Below, one piece after another: positions 22,101-30,809 of a stretch of 64,000 nucleotides of DNA. Below the pieces are notes generated by a model. It had not been told where the DNA came from, ran no database searches, and saw only the letters and a list, made by a program, of their open reading frames with translations. Numbering within the stretch: the stretch's first letter is position 1; each line of letters opens with the position of its first letter. This DNA is from Alisma plantago-aquatica (Eukaryota; Streptophyta; Magnoliopsida; Alismatales; Alismataceae), in NCBI GenBank assembly GCA_963693085.1, contig OY856410.1, positions 1,393,026,863 to 1,393,090,862 of the forward strand, read 5' to 3'. The position numbers and the translations under genes were made by a program.

Positions 22101-24215
22101 TAGAGTTTCCAGAAAGTGAGTTCCACGGAACTCATGACTTACACCAAACCAATTGGAGCCTAAACGTAACTCGACCGATCCACTAAATGACAAAGCCAAT
22201 TTTCAAACTATCGGTCGAGTTTGTTCTGGGTTACTCGACTGATGAGCTAAAATCAGTTTTGCTCAGTGAGTCGGTCGGTCGAGTTCTGTGAGTGTGCCAC
22301 TCGACCGATTAGTCATCTTCAGAAAATCCATCACTGGATCGGTCGAGTTTCCAACTCAACTGACAGAGTTGCTGTGACAAATTTTCTAAGTTGACTTTGG
22401 AGTGTTCAAACGTTGGAATTAAGTGTCCTTGATTTTTTCTCATCTTAGTTACAAGTCATCTCATCAATACAAGTGATTACAAAAATCATTTAAGGTCATT
22501 TAAAGTGATTTCCAAAACGCACACTTGCATTGCTTTTGACTTGAACAAGCTAGGACTTGTGTAATTTGATCATTTTCATGTACCTAAAGTCTGAAATCAA
22601 TCTTGAACAAACATATTAGATACATAAGAATGGAATGGTTAAGTCATTATCAAAATATGGGGAATGTATAACTCTCAAGTCAACAAAAACAACTTAAGAG
22701 TCTTAGCATGGTTGAGACCATAGAGAGGGCTAGTGTTAATGAAAGCTGTATGAATTGCAAATGTTACAGCACTGCAAGATTTTTAAATTGTTGTAGTGCT
22801 GGTTTTATACTTTTATGACAGATATCAGCAGACGACTTCGAAAGTAAAAAATTGTATAAGAAATAAGACATGAATTGGACTTGAAAAAGTTTCTCCACTA
22901 ACCTGGATTATATATCTGATGATATAATCTTTCTATATAAACTTGTCATCCTTATATGAAACTGCTATTTAGGGCTCTAAGGAAGACTAGATCCTTTACA
23001 ATCTTTTTAGTTGATGTATTCAGCTGTGTATACAGTTGAATGGCATATGAAACTTATGTAGAATTCAGGAGGTATGCAATATTTGTTGGGAGATATGATA
23101 TAAATTTTCTAATAGCATAATGTTGCGATAAAGATAGCTTATTTATGTGACAGCAGTTCTTGTCGGAAAACGAAATGTAGTAACTTTATGAACTAAAACT
23201 GTTGCTTATTAAGATAACTAGCTGAGCTTACCAGTGATAGTAAAACTATGTACTTACAATTTAGCATCTTCAGAACTAGCAGGGTTGGCGATCGCGCACA
23301 GAGAAGCCAATGATTCTATCAGCTGAATAAGCATGCATCTAGATGTGGGAAAGAAGCGTATAACTCTGCTTTATGCAAAAAAATATACAAGCCGGCAAAT
23401 TTCTCAGAGTAGGGTTGCCATTCTCATGTGAAATAAAGTTTTGACAGGAAATCTTATTTCTCGAAAAGTTTGGTGAGATTCACTTTATGTAGGCATGTAA
23501 ACCATCCAAATTTAGTTATGCAGATGTTGGGCTGAACCGAGATAGATGCCAAGTTCCACTCAACATGTATAAAATGGAATTGGACAGATAAACATAAGAA
23601 ACATAATGTGGATAGAATCTATTAGGACGGCCTAGTTTTATTGTCTTTTTGGTTTTCAGACTTTTTTGTGGTGGGTTGTATATGCCAGTCCCTTACCGCG
23701 CTTTTCTCTAGGGCTGCTGATAACTGGAGGGCCTTGAAGGAACTTGAGAAGGCAGCTAAGGTTTATTGGAGCGCAAAAGATCATTTGCCTCCTCGAGTAT
23801 GTGCGCTGTGCTCATTTGTAAAAACTTCTCATTGATTAGTATCATTCCTGGTGCTGTTACCTGTATCTTATTTGTAAATTGTCTAAAATCATATCTTATA
23901 TGATTTTACAGACAGTCAAAGTTGATATAAATATCGAGACAGATTTGGCCTATGCTCTTAAAGTTAGAGAGGGCCCGCAGCTACTGTTTCTGAAAGGGAA
24001 CAAGATTCTGTATAGAGAGAGAGGTAATGAACCTATGAAAATTTTCCTTTTAGTAATGGAGAGAACTATTACCTAATGCTTGACCATTGTTGTTTGGATT
24101 TGTTTTTACAGAAATCAGAACTGCAGATGAGTTAGTACCAATGATTGCCTATTTTTATTATAATGCAAAAAAACCTTCATGGATTGATGAGGCTGCACTT
24201 GCACCCCGGCATTAA
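6391..24215 (+). CDS. MRL7: Chloroplast thioredoxin-fold-like protein MRL7 (SVR4/RCB/ECB1 type), 4 exons
   Basis: Coding exons are 6391-7136, 23712-23796, 23912-24023 and 24112-24215. All introns are GT-AG, and the joined frame is open for 348 residues ending in TAA. Residues 1 to about 50 are rich in S/P/R and poor in acids, like a chloroplast transit peptide. A long charged, low-complexity region follows, then the conserved block starting at [14 protein letters not shown], and the C-terminal half runs through [18 protein letters not shown] and [12 protein letters not shown]. These match the MRL7 family from memory. In Arabidopsis, MRL7 (SVR4/RCB/ECB1) is needed for plastid-encoded polymerase function and chloroplast development; its thioredoxin-like fold lacks the CXXC pair, and none is seen here. 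The paralogue MRL7-L (NCP) is the main alternative name. The gene appears intact despite a 16.6-kb first intron full of transposons. Confidence 0.85.
7578..9322. mobile_element. hAT-like non-autonomous DNA transposon
   Basis: The 1745-bp insertion is flanked by the 8-bp duplication TTCACCAA (7570-7577, 9323-9330). The right LTR has a single TTCACTAA at the same point. The 8-bp TSD fits the hAT superfamily. Both ends hold clustered AAGCGG/CCGCTT motifs like hAT subterminal repeats, but the terminal inverted repeats are weak. No transposase is seen. A GC-rich block at about 8790-9050 may be captured sequence, and an AACTGAT run lies near 8311-8342. Confidence 0.75.
9820..9827 (-). promoter_or_regulatory. 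LTR-A left LTR TATA box
   Basis: TATAAATA on the minus strand, 140 bp from the first hairpin of the array. Confidence 0.6.
9967..10184. repeat. U3 hairpin array, TCGGTCGAGTT stems
   Basis: Four inverted repeats are present. The first, 9967-9977/9989-9999, has two mismatches. The second, 10031-10043/10052-10064, is 13 bp with one mismatch. The third, 10096-10106/10119-10129, is a perfect 11 bp. The fourth, 10158-10169/10173-10184, is a perfect 12 bp with a 3-nt loop. All show TCGGTCGAG against CTCGACCGA. Confidence 0.9.
10512..10524 (-). other. LTR-A polypurine tract
   Basis: AAAAGGGGGAGAA on the minus strand directly abuts the 3' LTR. This fixes the element's orientation. Confidence 0.8.
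11167..12480 (-). pseudogene. LTR-A 'putative plant transposon protein' / env-like ORF remnant
   Basis: On the minus strand a broken ORF runs from about 12480 to 11167. The part near 12200-12050 ([21 protein letters not shown]) and the following PALICGLF segment resemble the plant-specific 'putative plant transposon protein' domain, which occurs in SIRE-like and non-autonomous elements at the env-like position. A P/S/T-rich linker follows, and then a very acidic tail (D/E-rich, 11379-11167). Frameshifts and stops (for example near 12060) break it. It sits between gag and the 3' LTR, the place of the SIRE third ORF. No transmembrane segment is evident. The domain assignment is from memory. Confidence 0.6.
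12544..12774. mobile_element. TTTCG-rich palindromic insertion (MITE-like)
   Basis: About 230 bp begin GGAACAAAATTTC and end in the reverse complement of a similar GGAACAAATAT sequence. The interior repeats AAATTTCG/CGAAATTT many times and contains a perfect 22-bp palindrome at 12568-12589. It looks like a small inverted-repeat transposon. No target duplication could be shown. Confidence 0.5.
12932..13160 (+). mobile_element. tRNA-derived SINE
   Basis: The head (12938-13010) folds as a tRNA: acceptor strands GGGGCGT/ATGCCCC, A box TAGCTCAGGCGG (12944-12955) and a perfect B box GGTTCGACTCC (12988-12998). A tRNA-unrelated GC-rich body and a short A-tail (13152-13160) follow. The flanking 16-bp duplication AAAAGATGTGAAGAGA (12916-12931, 13157-13172) proves target-primed insertion. 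The T stem has mismatches, so this is a Pol III-type SINE and not a working tRNA gene. It lies inside LTR-A. Confidence 0.92.
13173..13929. repeat. Repeat-rich non-coding part of LTR-A interior
   Basis: It contains scattered GTAAGTTGTAA-type repeats (13430-13500, 13740-13880) and a near-identical 39-bp block at 13509-13548 and 13894-13932. A 40-bp block at 13201-13240 also resembles 12782-12820 on the other side of the SINE. This is where pol would be expected in a complete element, and none is found. Confidence 0.55.
13930..14986 (-). pseudogene. LTR-A gag remnant (copia-type, CCHC)
   Basis: The reading starts at ATG 14986-14984 on the minus strand. The N-terminal PPVFDGTNF block is followed by the UBN2/DUF4219-type gag core ([23 protein letters not shown]) and, after a basic and serine-rich region, a zinc knuckle C-X2-C-X4-H-X4-C ([14 protein letters not shown], 14136-14095). 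At about 14897 the Trp codon expected after NFLY is TAG. Further stops lie near 14450, so it cannot make full-length Gag. Gag would package element RNA. No protease follows. The domain order matches SIRE-type gag. Confidence 0.85.
15024..15036 (-). other. LTR-A primer-binding site
   Basis: On the minus strand TAGTATCAAAGCC lies 4 nt inside the 5' LTR. It is a degenerate match to the initiator tRNA-Met primer site TGGTATCAGAGC. Confidence 0.6.
15382..15569 (+). repeat. copia 5' LTR (188 bp)
   Basis: Runs from TATTAGTATATACAC to CTTCTAGA, abutting the primer site. A TATAAAAGAGAG motif at about 15500 is the likely promoter. Confidence 0.9.
15570..15581 (+). other. copia primer-binding site
   Basis: TGGTATCAGAGC, an exact initiator tRNA-Met primer-site match, directly after the 5' LTR. 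Confidence 0.92.
16121..20217 (+). pseudogene. Ty1/copia gag-pol polyprotein, inactivated
   Basis: A single copia-type frame starts at ATG 16121. Gag carries a zinc knuckle C-X2-C-X4-H-X4-C (16895-16936) after an RG-rich run. Protease has DSGATSH at 17135. The pre-integrase WHYRLGHP block and NCQLGK finger follow. Integrase shows D (17684), D (17873) and E (17981), the last two spaced D-35-E. RT has intact YVDD (19279-19290), and RNase H carries SSAEAEY and ADIFTK. TGA ends it at 20215. In-frame stops lie at 16193, 16298, 16343, 16442, 16724, 17615, 17660, 19099 and 19471. There is a frameshift near 18256 and a 20-bp tandem duplication at 18851-18890. The domain set is complete but cannot be translated as a whole. 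Confidence 0.93.
20216..20224 (+). other. copia polypurine tract
   Basis: GAGGGGGAG overlaps the pol stop and abuts the 3' LTR. Confidence 0.88.
20225..20412 (+). repeat. copia 3' LTR (188 bp)
   Basis: It matches the 5' LTR along its whole length with four substitutions. It is followed by three filler bases (CAA) and the inverted tail instead of host sequence. Confidence 0.92.
20413..20548 (-). repeat. Inverted integrase/LTR-start fragment forming the right end of the copia element
   Basis: 20416-20526 is the reverse complement of 18026-18136 of the integrase region (111 bp, 3 differences, no indels). 20527-20548 is the reverse complement of the LTR start 15382-15403. The junction lies in CACTTTACTG, which occurs in both the LTR (15394-15403) and the integrase region (18016-18025). 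Confidence 0.92.
20983..20990 (-). promoter_or_regulatory. LTR-A right LTR TATA box
   Basis: TATAAATA on the minus strand, the counterpart of 9820-9827. Confidence 0.6.
21146..22160. mobile_element. Harbinger/Tourist-like non-autonomous DNA transposon
   Basis: The 1015-bp insertion has the 3-bp TSD TAA (21143-21145, 22161-22163). Its ends share an inverted terminal block (TCCGATTGGTTTG against TCCAATTGGTTTG on the other strand), with further GAGTTCC/GGAACTC copies inside. The left LTR-A LTR has the empty site ATAAAGGTAAC. The interior is very AT-rich with no transposase. The target is the loop of the first U3 hairpin. Confidence 0.85.
22168..22364. repeat. U3 hairpin array of the right LTR-A LTR
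   Basis: The right arm of hairpin 1 lies at 22168-22178; its left arm lies near 21129-21138 beyond the Harbinger-like element. Hairpin 2 is 22211-22244, hairpin 3 about 22275-22309, and a decayed hairpin 4 lies at 22338-22364. They are the same units as 9967-10184. Confidence 0.85.
23712..23796 (+). CDS. MRL7: MRL7-like exon 2
   Basis: Encodes residues 249-277, ending LPPR, with the helical [13 protein letters not shown] segment. Acceptor CTCTAG|G, donor CGA|GTATGT. Intron 2 is 115 bp. Confidence 0.85.
23912..24023 (+). CDS. MRL7: MRL7-like exon 3
   Basis: Encodes residues 278-314 ([13 protein letters not shown] through [13 protein letters not shown]), the core of the thioredoxin-like fold. 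Acceptor TTTACAG, donor GAG|GTAATG. Intron 3 is 88 bp. Confidence 0.85.
24112..24215 (+). CDS. MRL7: MRL7-like exon 4 with stop
   Basis: Encodes residues 315-348 ([20 protein letters not shown]) and TAA at 24213-24215. Acceptor TTTTACAG. The C-terminal signature is the strongest family match in the gene. Confidence 0.87.
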
Positions 24216-25860
24216 CTTCGATGATTGATGATCATCACTATATACTTTCCCCTTCCAAATTTTTGTATGTCCATGCTGATCCAAGGTTTTGATAACAGTT
24301 AGTAGTAGTCTGTGTAAATATAGTATTTGATCATAACTTTCCCATGTTCACAAACTATAGTATCCAGATTTTCTGGGTATGCTTTTGTTCCTCCTGCATC
24401 CCTGTAGCCTCTCATTTTCTGGTGTATTTAGCTCACCTCAGAACAAGATGGATTAGATATGGTTAAACAGATATAAGCAGCAGTCCTCAGTCGCCATAGT
24501 TGATTGGTGCACAAAGCGTTTTGGGCCCAATGATCAGCATTCGAGGTTGTTTTGTGAGTTTTCCTGTCCAATACTATAAGTATCTATTTGTACCAGCATT
24601 GTGAGGTCTCTGTAATCTTATCTCATGTGGATTGCATATCGCTCTTTAGAAAACAGAGTTAATAGTACCTTTTGTAACGTTGGACATGAGCGTTCTATAT
24701 CACATTGTATATGTGGTCACGGAGTTGTGCTCATACGTGATTAGTTTGTTGCTAAGAATATGCCGCAGTACCTGCTGATTTCGTAGCATCACGTGATTTT
24801 GGTTGTGTTTTGAGGTGATAATATAATATAAGATATTTCGTAAACAATCACGACCTTGCCTGTGACGATAAAATGGGAAAATCCAGAAAATCTAGTTTTC
24901 CCACTAACAAAGGGTAGTGTGATGACCCCCCACCCACCCCAAAAAAAAGTTGAATACCACCACCTGCATAAAGAAAAAGGGCTGAGGCCTGTGGCATGAA
25001 AATGGGTGTGCACTGATAAGCATATCCCATACCCTTTTCCTAGGTTCATGATAGGAAGTAAATTTTGTTCTATGCGCCGCCAAAGACACTAAAGTTATTG
25101 CAGCCTTTTCGCTTGTATGTATATTGCCGTTGTTTGAAAGCTTTTTTCAGGAATTACCCCTCTACTGGTTGCGGGATAACTGAGTTTCATCTACTTTCAT
25201 CCTCGGTTTTGTTGCCTCCAGTTGGTTCATTGTAGGATGTGTGTGTGTGTGATCATATACACAATGTTGTTCCCTAACCTCTTTCACCTCTGCTGCAATT
25301 GTTATGATAGCTACCAGGGTCCTTGGGTCCTGGACTACGAACTTTCTCGTGCAGGCAGTAGTGGACATTTGTGATCAATGGTGACAATAAAATTGTATTC
25401 CGTGTCTTTTTGTGGTCTTGAATCTCCTCATGGATCTCTAATGCTGATGCTCTCCGAATTTAACTTCAACTTTCTTGCTTCTATATAATGGCTTGTTTTC
25501 TTTGACACGGTTGCTCTAAGGTGACTGCTATCGTTATGAATTGTGAGATTGTCCTTATAATCCCTCCACTCTTTGACTGTGTCCATAGGGCTTTTGGTTC
25601 TTCCTTGTAGTTATGTTTGGGTTCCAGCTTCCAAATATTTTCACGTATGGTTCCACTCATTGCTTTGTTTGACATGCTTGACTGCTAAATTCCTGTTTAG
25701 TTGATTTCAAGTTGAAAACTCAACACAGATTCTACATCTTCATTTTGGCTTCGTTCATTTCATATGGTGTGAATTGATGTCAGGGTGTAAATATGAACTG
25801 CGTCATTTCCTTGTTTTATGTGGAAGACTGAAAACGTTTTGCATGCAACACTGGGTCCAA
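24216..25860. other. 3' flank of the MRL7-like gene, no further gene recognised
   Basis: This holds the gene's 3' UTR and intergenic DNA. A (TG)7 run lies at 25238-25251. No protein family or transposon end was recognised in this stretch. Confidence 0.5.
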
Positions 25861-28800
25861 GAGCTCTAGGGTGATCACAACAAACACACTCTAGTGCGTG
25901 TCCCATGCCATGCATCGTCGAGTTGGACATAGACACATGGCTTGTGGGTCTTCCGACTTCTTCTCATACAACTGGATAATTACTTAATTAATTATTTAAC
26001 TAATACTTTTTGAATTGAAAAGGGACCCCTCATTCTTTTCACGTGTACAATAGTGGTCATGTAATTACCTCAAATTAGAAATATGATTGTGTAGGGAAGT
26101 GTTATAAATAAGACCCCGAGCTTAGGGTTAAATACAAATTTAAGAAACAAAAGATGTCGTTCGCGTTTTGCAACTTATCGTGTATCGTCTTTCATAGTTG
26201 CTTCTTTCTGTGTGGATTTCTCTCATGAAGTTTGTCATGTGAATGTGAGAAATCCTCTTCTTTGTCATGTGTTCCATTGACAATGTATTGGATGGTGATA
26301 ACCTAAAAATCATTGAATTGCAGCAATGGTGTTGTTGTTTGTCGTCTATGTGCGAGTGAGACGACCTCTTACTACACATTCATGAGAAGATTAAGACTGG
26401 AGAATTGTGTGTCAGGAGGATAACAGAGTGTTGATTTCTTTAAGTAACATCTCTTTTCACAAAAGAGCAATCTATTTGAGTTATCTAACTCTATTTTGAT
26501 ATTTCTCCTACTTTGTTTTATTTTACATTTCTTATTTGATTCTAAAATTTTATGAAATTACAATTGACTGGTATTGCTTGTAATGACGTTTTCAAGACCA
26601 ATAGTTTTAAAAAAATTATTATATTTTCGTTAGTTAACATGGTTGGCTATGATTTATATCATCATAAGACTAATATTTTTGGTATGCTTGAAAAAATTAA
26701 TGGCACCAATGCATATATTGGCAGACCCATATGAAAATTTAGCTCAGAATGATGGGGTTTCTTGATTATCTTTAGAAAGAAGAACATAAATCTGATGAAA
26801 ACAATCATGAGCGTTGAGAAAATCACTGATCGGAAGTAGGCTTGTGTAGAGGATGTATCCTTTTAGCACGGACTAATAAGTTGTATGAGTATAATCTAAA
26901 CCTCCTGTCACAACTAATAAGGCTTGTTTGAGATATTTTAGATAAGAAATATAAAACAAAGAATTATGATTATGATAAATATTGTCTCTGAATTTTTGAA
27001 GTTTGGGATGGTAAATGGTAAATTTGATTTTGATCAAGTACATGACCTTTAAATATTATGTCATAACCTCTCAGAAGTGAGTATGAAATTACTTGATAAA
27101 TCTACTATTATGTATATCATTGAAGGATTCATAAATCTTGGGAGGTTTTTGACCTGGATCTCAAGAACAAGAAGGATGACATAACCCTATGCAAACTTAT
27201 GTTAGATACTTCAATAAGAGAGGAACACTTAAAAGAGTAGGTGGTCAAGGTACCAGTTGATGTTCTCCCTACTATCACTCTTATGACTACTAATAAGAAA
27301 GATAAGAAAAATAAAATATACATAAATCTAAGGCCAAGATTCAAAAGAAATCAAAGCACAAACTTTGTAGGATTTATGGACAGATTGGTCACTGGAACAA
27401 AGATTGTCCTTTCAAGAAGAAAAATAAAGCTACTACATCTGCAGTTGAGGAGGAAGTGGTTAGTATGATGACTACTTCCTTGAATCTTAATGATGGGCAC
27501 ATTTGTATTAAACCTAAAATCATTGATATTTTGAATTGTTTTATTGGATTACAGAGTGACGCTAATGTACATGTTTGTGATGATGAGTCTTTGTTTCTAT
27601 CTTATCAGGCCTCTTCAGGTCGATCTATGACTTGGGGCGATTTGAGATTTGTACAAAGATGAAGGATGGGTGGTTGTACAATTTTCTTTGGGAAAGGCGC
27701 TCGCGCTTCATAAAGTCAGAAATGTTTGTACTATTCACCGCAATATATTTAGTGACAATTCTAGTTAGAAATGGTTCAAGAATAAACTACAAATGTAATA
27801 AAGTAATCAAACTCATGTTTGAGATGGTTTATTTTTGGCAAGAGATGTTTATGTGACACAGAGAACTTATTTAAGATTCATGTAAAATCTAATATTTCAA
27901 ATTATATTCTTAATTTGAATGATACTACAATTTGTTTGGATCTTATTTTGTTTGATATATGGCAATGTCATTTGAATCATATGAATGTTAGCTTGATAAA
28001 GCATATAAAGAATTTGGGTTTGATCCCTAAATTTGAAATTAATAATAGTAGATGTGAAATTCATGTGCAATCTAAATTTCCTAAGAAACATTTTGATTCC
28101 GTGGATAGAAATTTTAAAATTTTGGATTTACTACATTCTGATATCTGTGAATTTAATGAGAATGTAACTGGAGATCATAATTGTTGTTTCATAATTTCCA
28201 TTGATGATATTTTAAATATTGTTACATCTATTTGCTTAAAGGTAAAGATGATACATTAGACAAATTCAAAACATATAAGATAGAAGTAGAAATACAAACT
28301 GGTAAGATAATTAAAAGAATAAGTTCTAATAGGGGAGGAGAGTATACATCAAACTTGTTTTTAGAACTTTCTTACTTTCCTGATATAGTTCATGAGGTTA
28401 TTGTTTCTTGTACATAAAAATCTATTGGGATTGTTGAATTTCAGAACCAAACCCTGATAAATATGGTAAAATACTTTGTTTCAAACTTCAAATTTACCTA
28501 AGTTTATGTGTGGAAATATTTGAATATGACTTGTTATATTCTAAATAGAGTTCTTCATAAATATAAAGAGAGTAGTCCATTTGAGTTACAGAGAGCCTAA
28601 AAGTCAAGTCTCAAATATCTTTGAGTGGGGGATGCAAAGATGTCAATACAATTTTGAACACGAAAGGAAGAAATTGAGACCGAAAATAGTACATGCCATT
28701 TTTTAGGTTATGTAGAGATAAGTTATGTCTATAGATTATTGATTGTGAAACCTAAAATCTCAGGCATTGATGTCAATACAATTTTGGAGTATGCAACATT

Positions 28801-30809
28801 TTTAAGATGTTATTTCCATAAATTTAATGTTCCCATGGAATTTCTCAAGAGGATCCAATTATTATAGGTCCCATTCTTGAGTAGAAAGTATAACAAATAT
28901 GGGAGACGGCTTGGAACATATCATTTTTCAATCTTTCAATTATGAGGAAATGGTTGGACCAAGAAGTAAATAACCTAGGACATCCAAGGACTTTGGATGT
29001 TTCTCACTTACAATATTATGGATGATCATGCGACCTTCAAACAAGTCATGACTTCCCTAGAATATATATTTTGGAAGGAAGCTATTAATGATGAAGTCTA
29101 ATCAATTCTTTCAAATAAAACTTGGGAATTGGTGGATTTACCTCCTAGTTGTTTTGTAGTTGGATGTAAATGGGTCTTTAAGAATAAGACTCAATAGGGA
29201 TGAAATAATATATATAAGAATAATGATATATTGGTTGCCAAGGGGTATACATAAAGGGAGGAAATAGACTTTTTTATACCAATTCTCCTATTTCACACAT
29301 GATCATAATTTGTGTTCTCATAGATTTGGCTTCCATGGCGATCTTCAAGAGGAGATATGTATGGAACATTCTAAGGGTTTTTTCAGACATGGGAATGAAT
29401 ACAAAGTGTGTAATCTTATTAAGTCTTTCTATGGATTAAAATAATCCCCTAAAAATATCATGAAAATTTTGATTGTTTGGTATCATTTTCTGGCTTCAAT
29501 TCAAATAGTTTTGATAAGTGTATTTACTCAGGATCATTAATGATTGATTTTTCATCTTATGCTTATATGTAGATGATATCCTACTTTTTGGTTTTAATAT
29601 GAATTAGGAAGTGAACCAATTCATTTTTTGTAACAAATTTGAGATGAAAGATATGAGTGTCGTTGATGTAATTTTAGGGCTTAAGATCACAAGGTATATT
29701 GATGGTATTACACTCTGTCAATCTTACTATGTTGAGAAGATATTGGTGAGACTTGAATACACATCACATTAATCTGTTAAGACTCCATATGATTCACCCA
29801 ATCCCTTGTTCAAGAATGATACTAATGTTCCTGTGTCTCAGCTATGACACTCCCATATTATTGAAAGTTTGATGTATCTTACATACTACATATGCCTAGA
29901 CATTGTGCTTGCTATGAACAAGTTGAGTAGATACACTCGTTGTCCCACCAAGACCCATTGGAAAGCTCTTAACGGAGTTGTGAGGTATATCAATGGAACC
30001 ACTTCCCTTGGGCTACATTATGGCAAATATCCTTTTGTAGTCGATGATATAATGGTGCAAGATGAATTCTCATGAAATCTTGAAGAAAATGCGTCTTAGG
30101 ATATGTGTTCATGTTAAGAGGAGTTGATGTTACTTAGAGGTCTAAGAAACATGCATACAATCTCGATCCACCTTTGAGTATCAGTTGTGTGATTTAGATG
30201 AAATTTCTTTTGAAGTTAAATGTCTACATGGACTTATGTCCAGTTTACCTATGCTAAAGAAGCAGCTACCTACAATTTTAGTTCATTGTGATAGCACAAC
30301 AATTATTTCCAAGATAAGGAGTTCTAAGTACAATAAAAAATTATAGACACATCTAAGTTACACTTAAATTTGTAAGGGAGCTAGCGGCTAAAGGGTTGTG
30401 GATGTGTACTATGTAGCTACAAAAGAAAATACATTCAATCCTTTGACTAAAGGTCTTATCTTTGCCTTAGTTGAGAAATTCAAGTTGAGGATGGAACTGA
30501 AACCCCTTGTGCGTAGGCAGTAGCAAACCAACTCAAAAGAATGAAGATCCCACAAATTGGATTCAATGTGGTAATAACAAGTTGTCGGGTAAATTGATTG
30601 ACAATATGTAATTTACTTGATGGTTTTTGCATCTCTGTGTTTGTATCCTAAAAACATGTTAGTGTCATGGCTGCAAATTAGTAAATAAATTAGTATTTAA
30701 ATGATGTCAAGTTTTAGGACATGATTCTACCAGTACATCCTTAGAGACTCTAACTAAATGATTGATGTTGTGAAGGCTACAATATGGATTTAGATTGTTC
30801 TCTAATATC
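25861..30809 (+). mobile_element. Decayed Ty1/copia element B
   Basis: A putative 5' LTR has a TATA box (26103-26110), and a degenerate primer site (TGGTAT at 26569) lies before a broken gag-pol. The post-pol segment 30536-30809 matches the 3' side of a second, inverted copy at 53400-53700 (AGATCCCACAAATTGG, TTAGTGTCATG blocks). The outer LTR limits are uncertain. A solo LTR has been inserted at 30809. Confidence 0.7.
26575..30525 (+). pseudogene. copia B gag-pol remnant
   Basis: A degenerate gag has a zinc knuckle at about 27370-27412 whose second Cys is Tyr (CRIYGQIGHW). The pre-integrase/integrase part is at 27955-28420 (LWQCHLNHMN form in broken frame, LHSDICEF). RT starts near 29115 (WELVDLPPSCF, GCKWVFKNK), and its catalytic YVDD is destroyed near 29570. 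The RNase H/connection region is at 29840-30500 (KLSRYTRCPTK, NPLTKGL). Stops and frameshifts occur throughout, so no product is possible. Confidence 0.85.

Larger units (their letters stand above)
7307..22685 (-). mobile_element. LTR-A: SIRE-like gag-only LTR retrotransposon with nested insertions
   Basis: Two LTRs (7307-10511 and 15041-22685) are each about 1.45 kb after later insertions are removed. Both run TGTTGG...CAACA. The polypurine tract lies at 10512-10524 and a tRNA-Met-type primer site at 15024-15036, so transcription runs on the minus strand. The 4.5-kb interior has a gag remnant and an acidic plant-transposon-protein ORF but no protease, integrase, RT or RNase H. The LTRs differ at about 10% (12 differences in a 120-base stretch compared by eye). 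The candidate 5-bp flanks (AAAGT, AAAAC) match only partly, so the TSD is uncertain. Confidence 0.85.
15041..22685 (-). repeat. LTR-A 5' LTR (right), doubly interrupted
   Basis: Starts TGTTGGATC and ends CAAGTCAACA. Removing the copia element (15382-20548) and the Harbinger-like element (21146-22160), each with one TSD copy, leaves 1455 bp. The left LTR gives the empty sites for both. Confidence 0.88.
7137..23711 (+). other. Giant intron 1 of the MRL7-like gene
   Basis: The intron is 16,575 bp, phase 2, and rejoins AG|G to make Arg249. Of this, 15,379 bp is LTR-A and its nested insertions; the rest is about 170 bp after the donor and about 1,026 bp before the acceptor (22686-23711). The acceptor is a pyrimidine-rich tract ending CTCTAG. 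LTR-A is antisense to the gene. The native 3' part shows no other gene. Confidence 0.85.

Noticed and set aside
25238..25251. (TG)7 microsatellite as a notable feature
   Set aside because: It is short and common in plant intergenic DNA.
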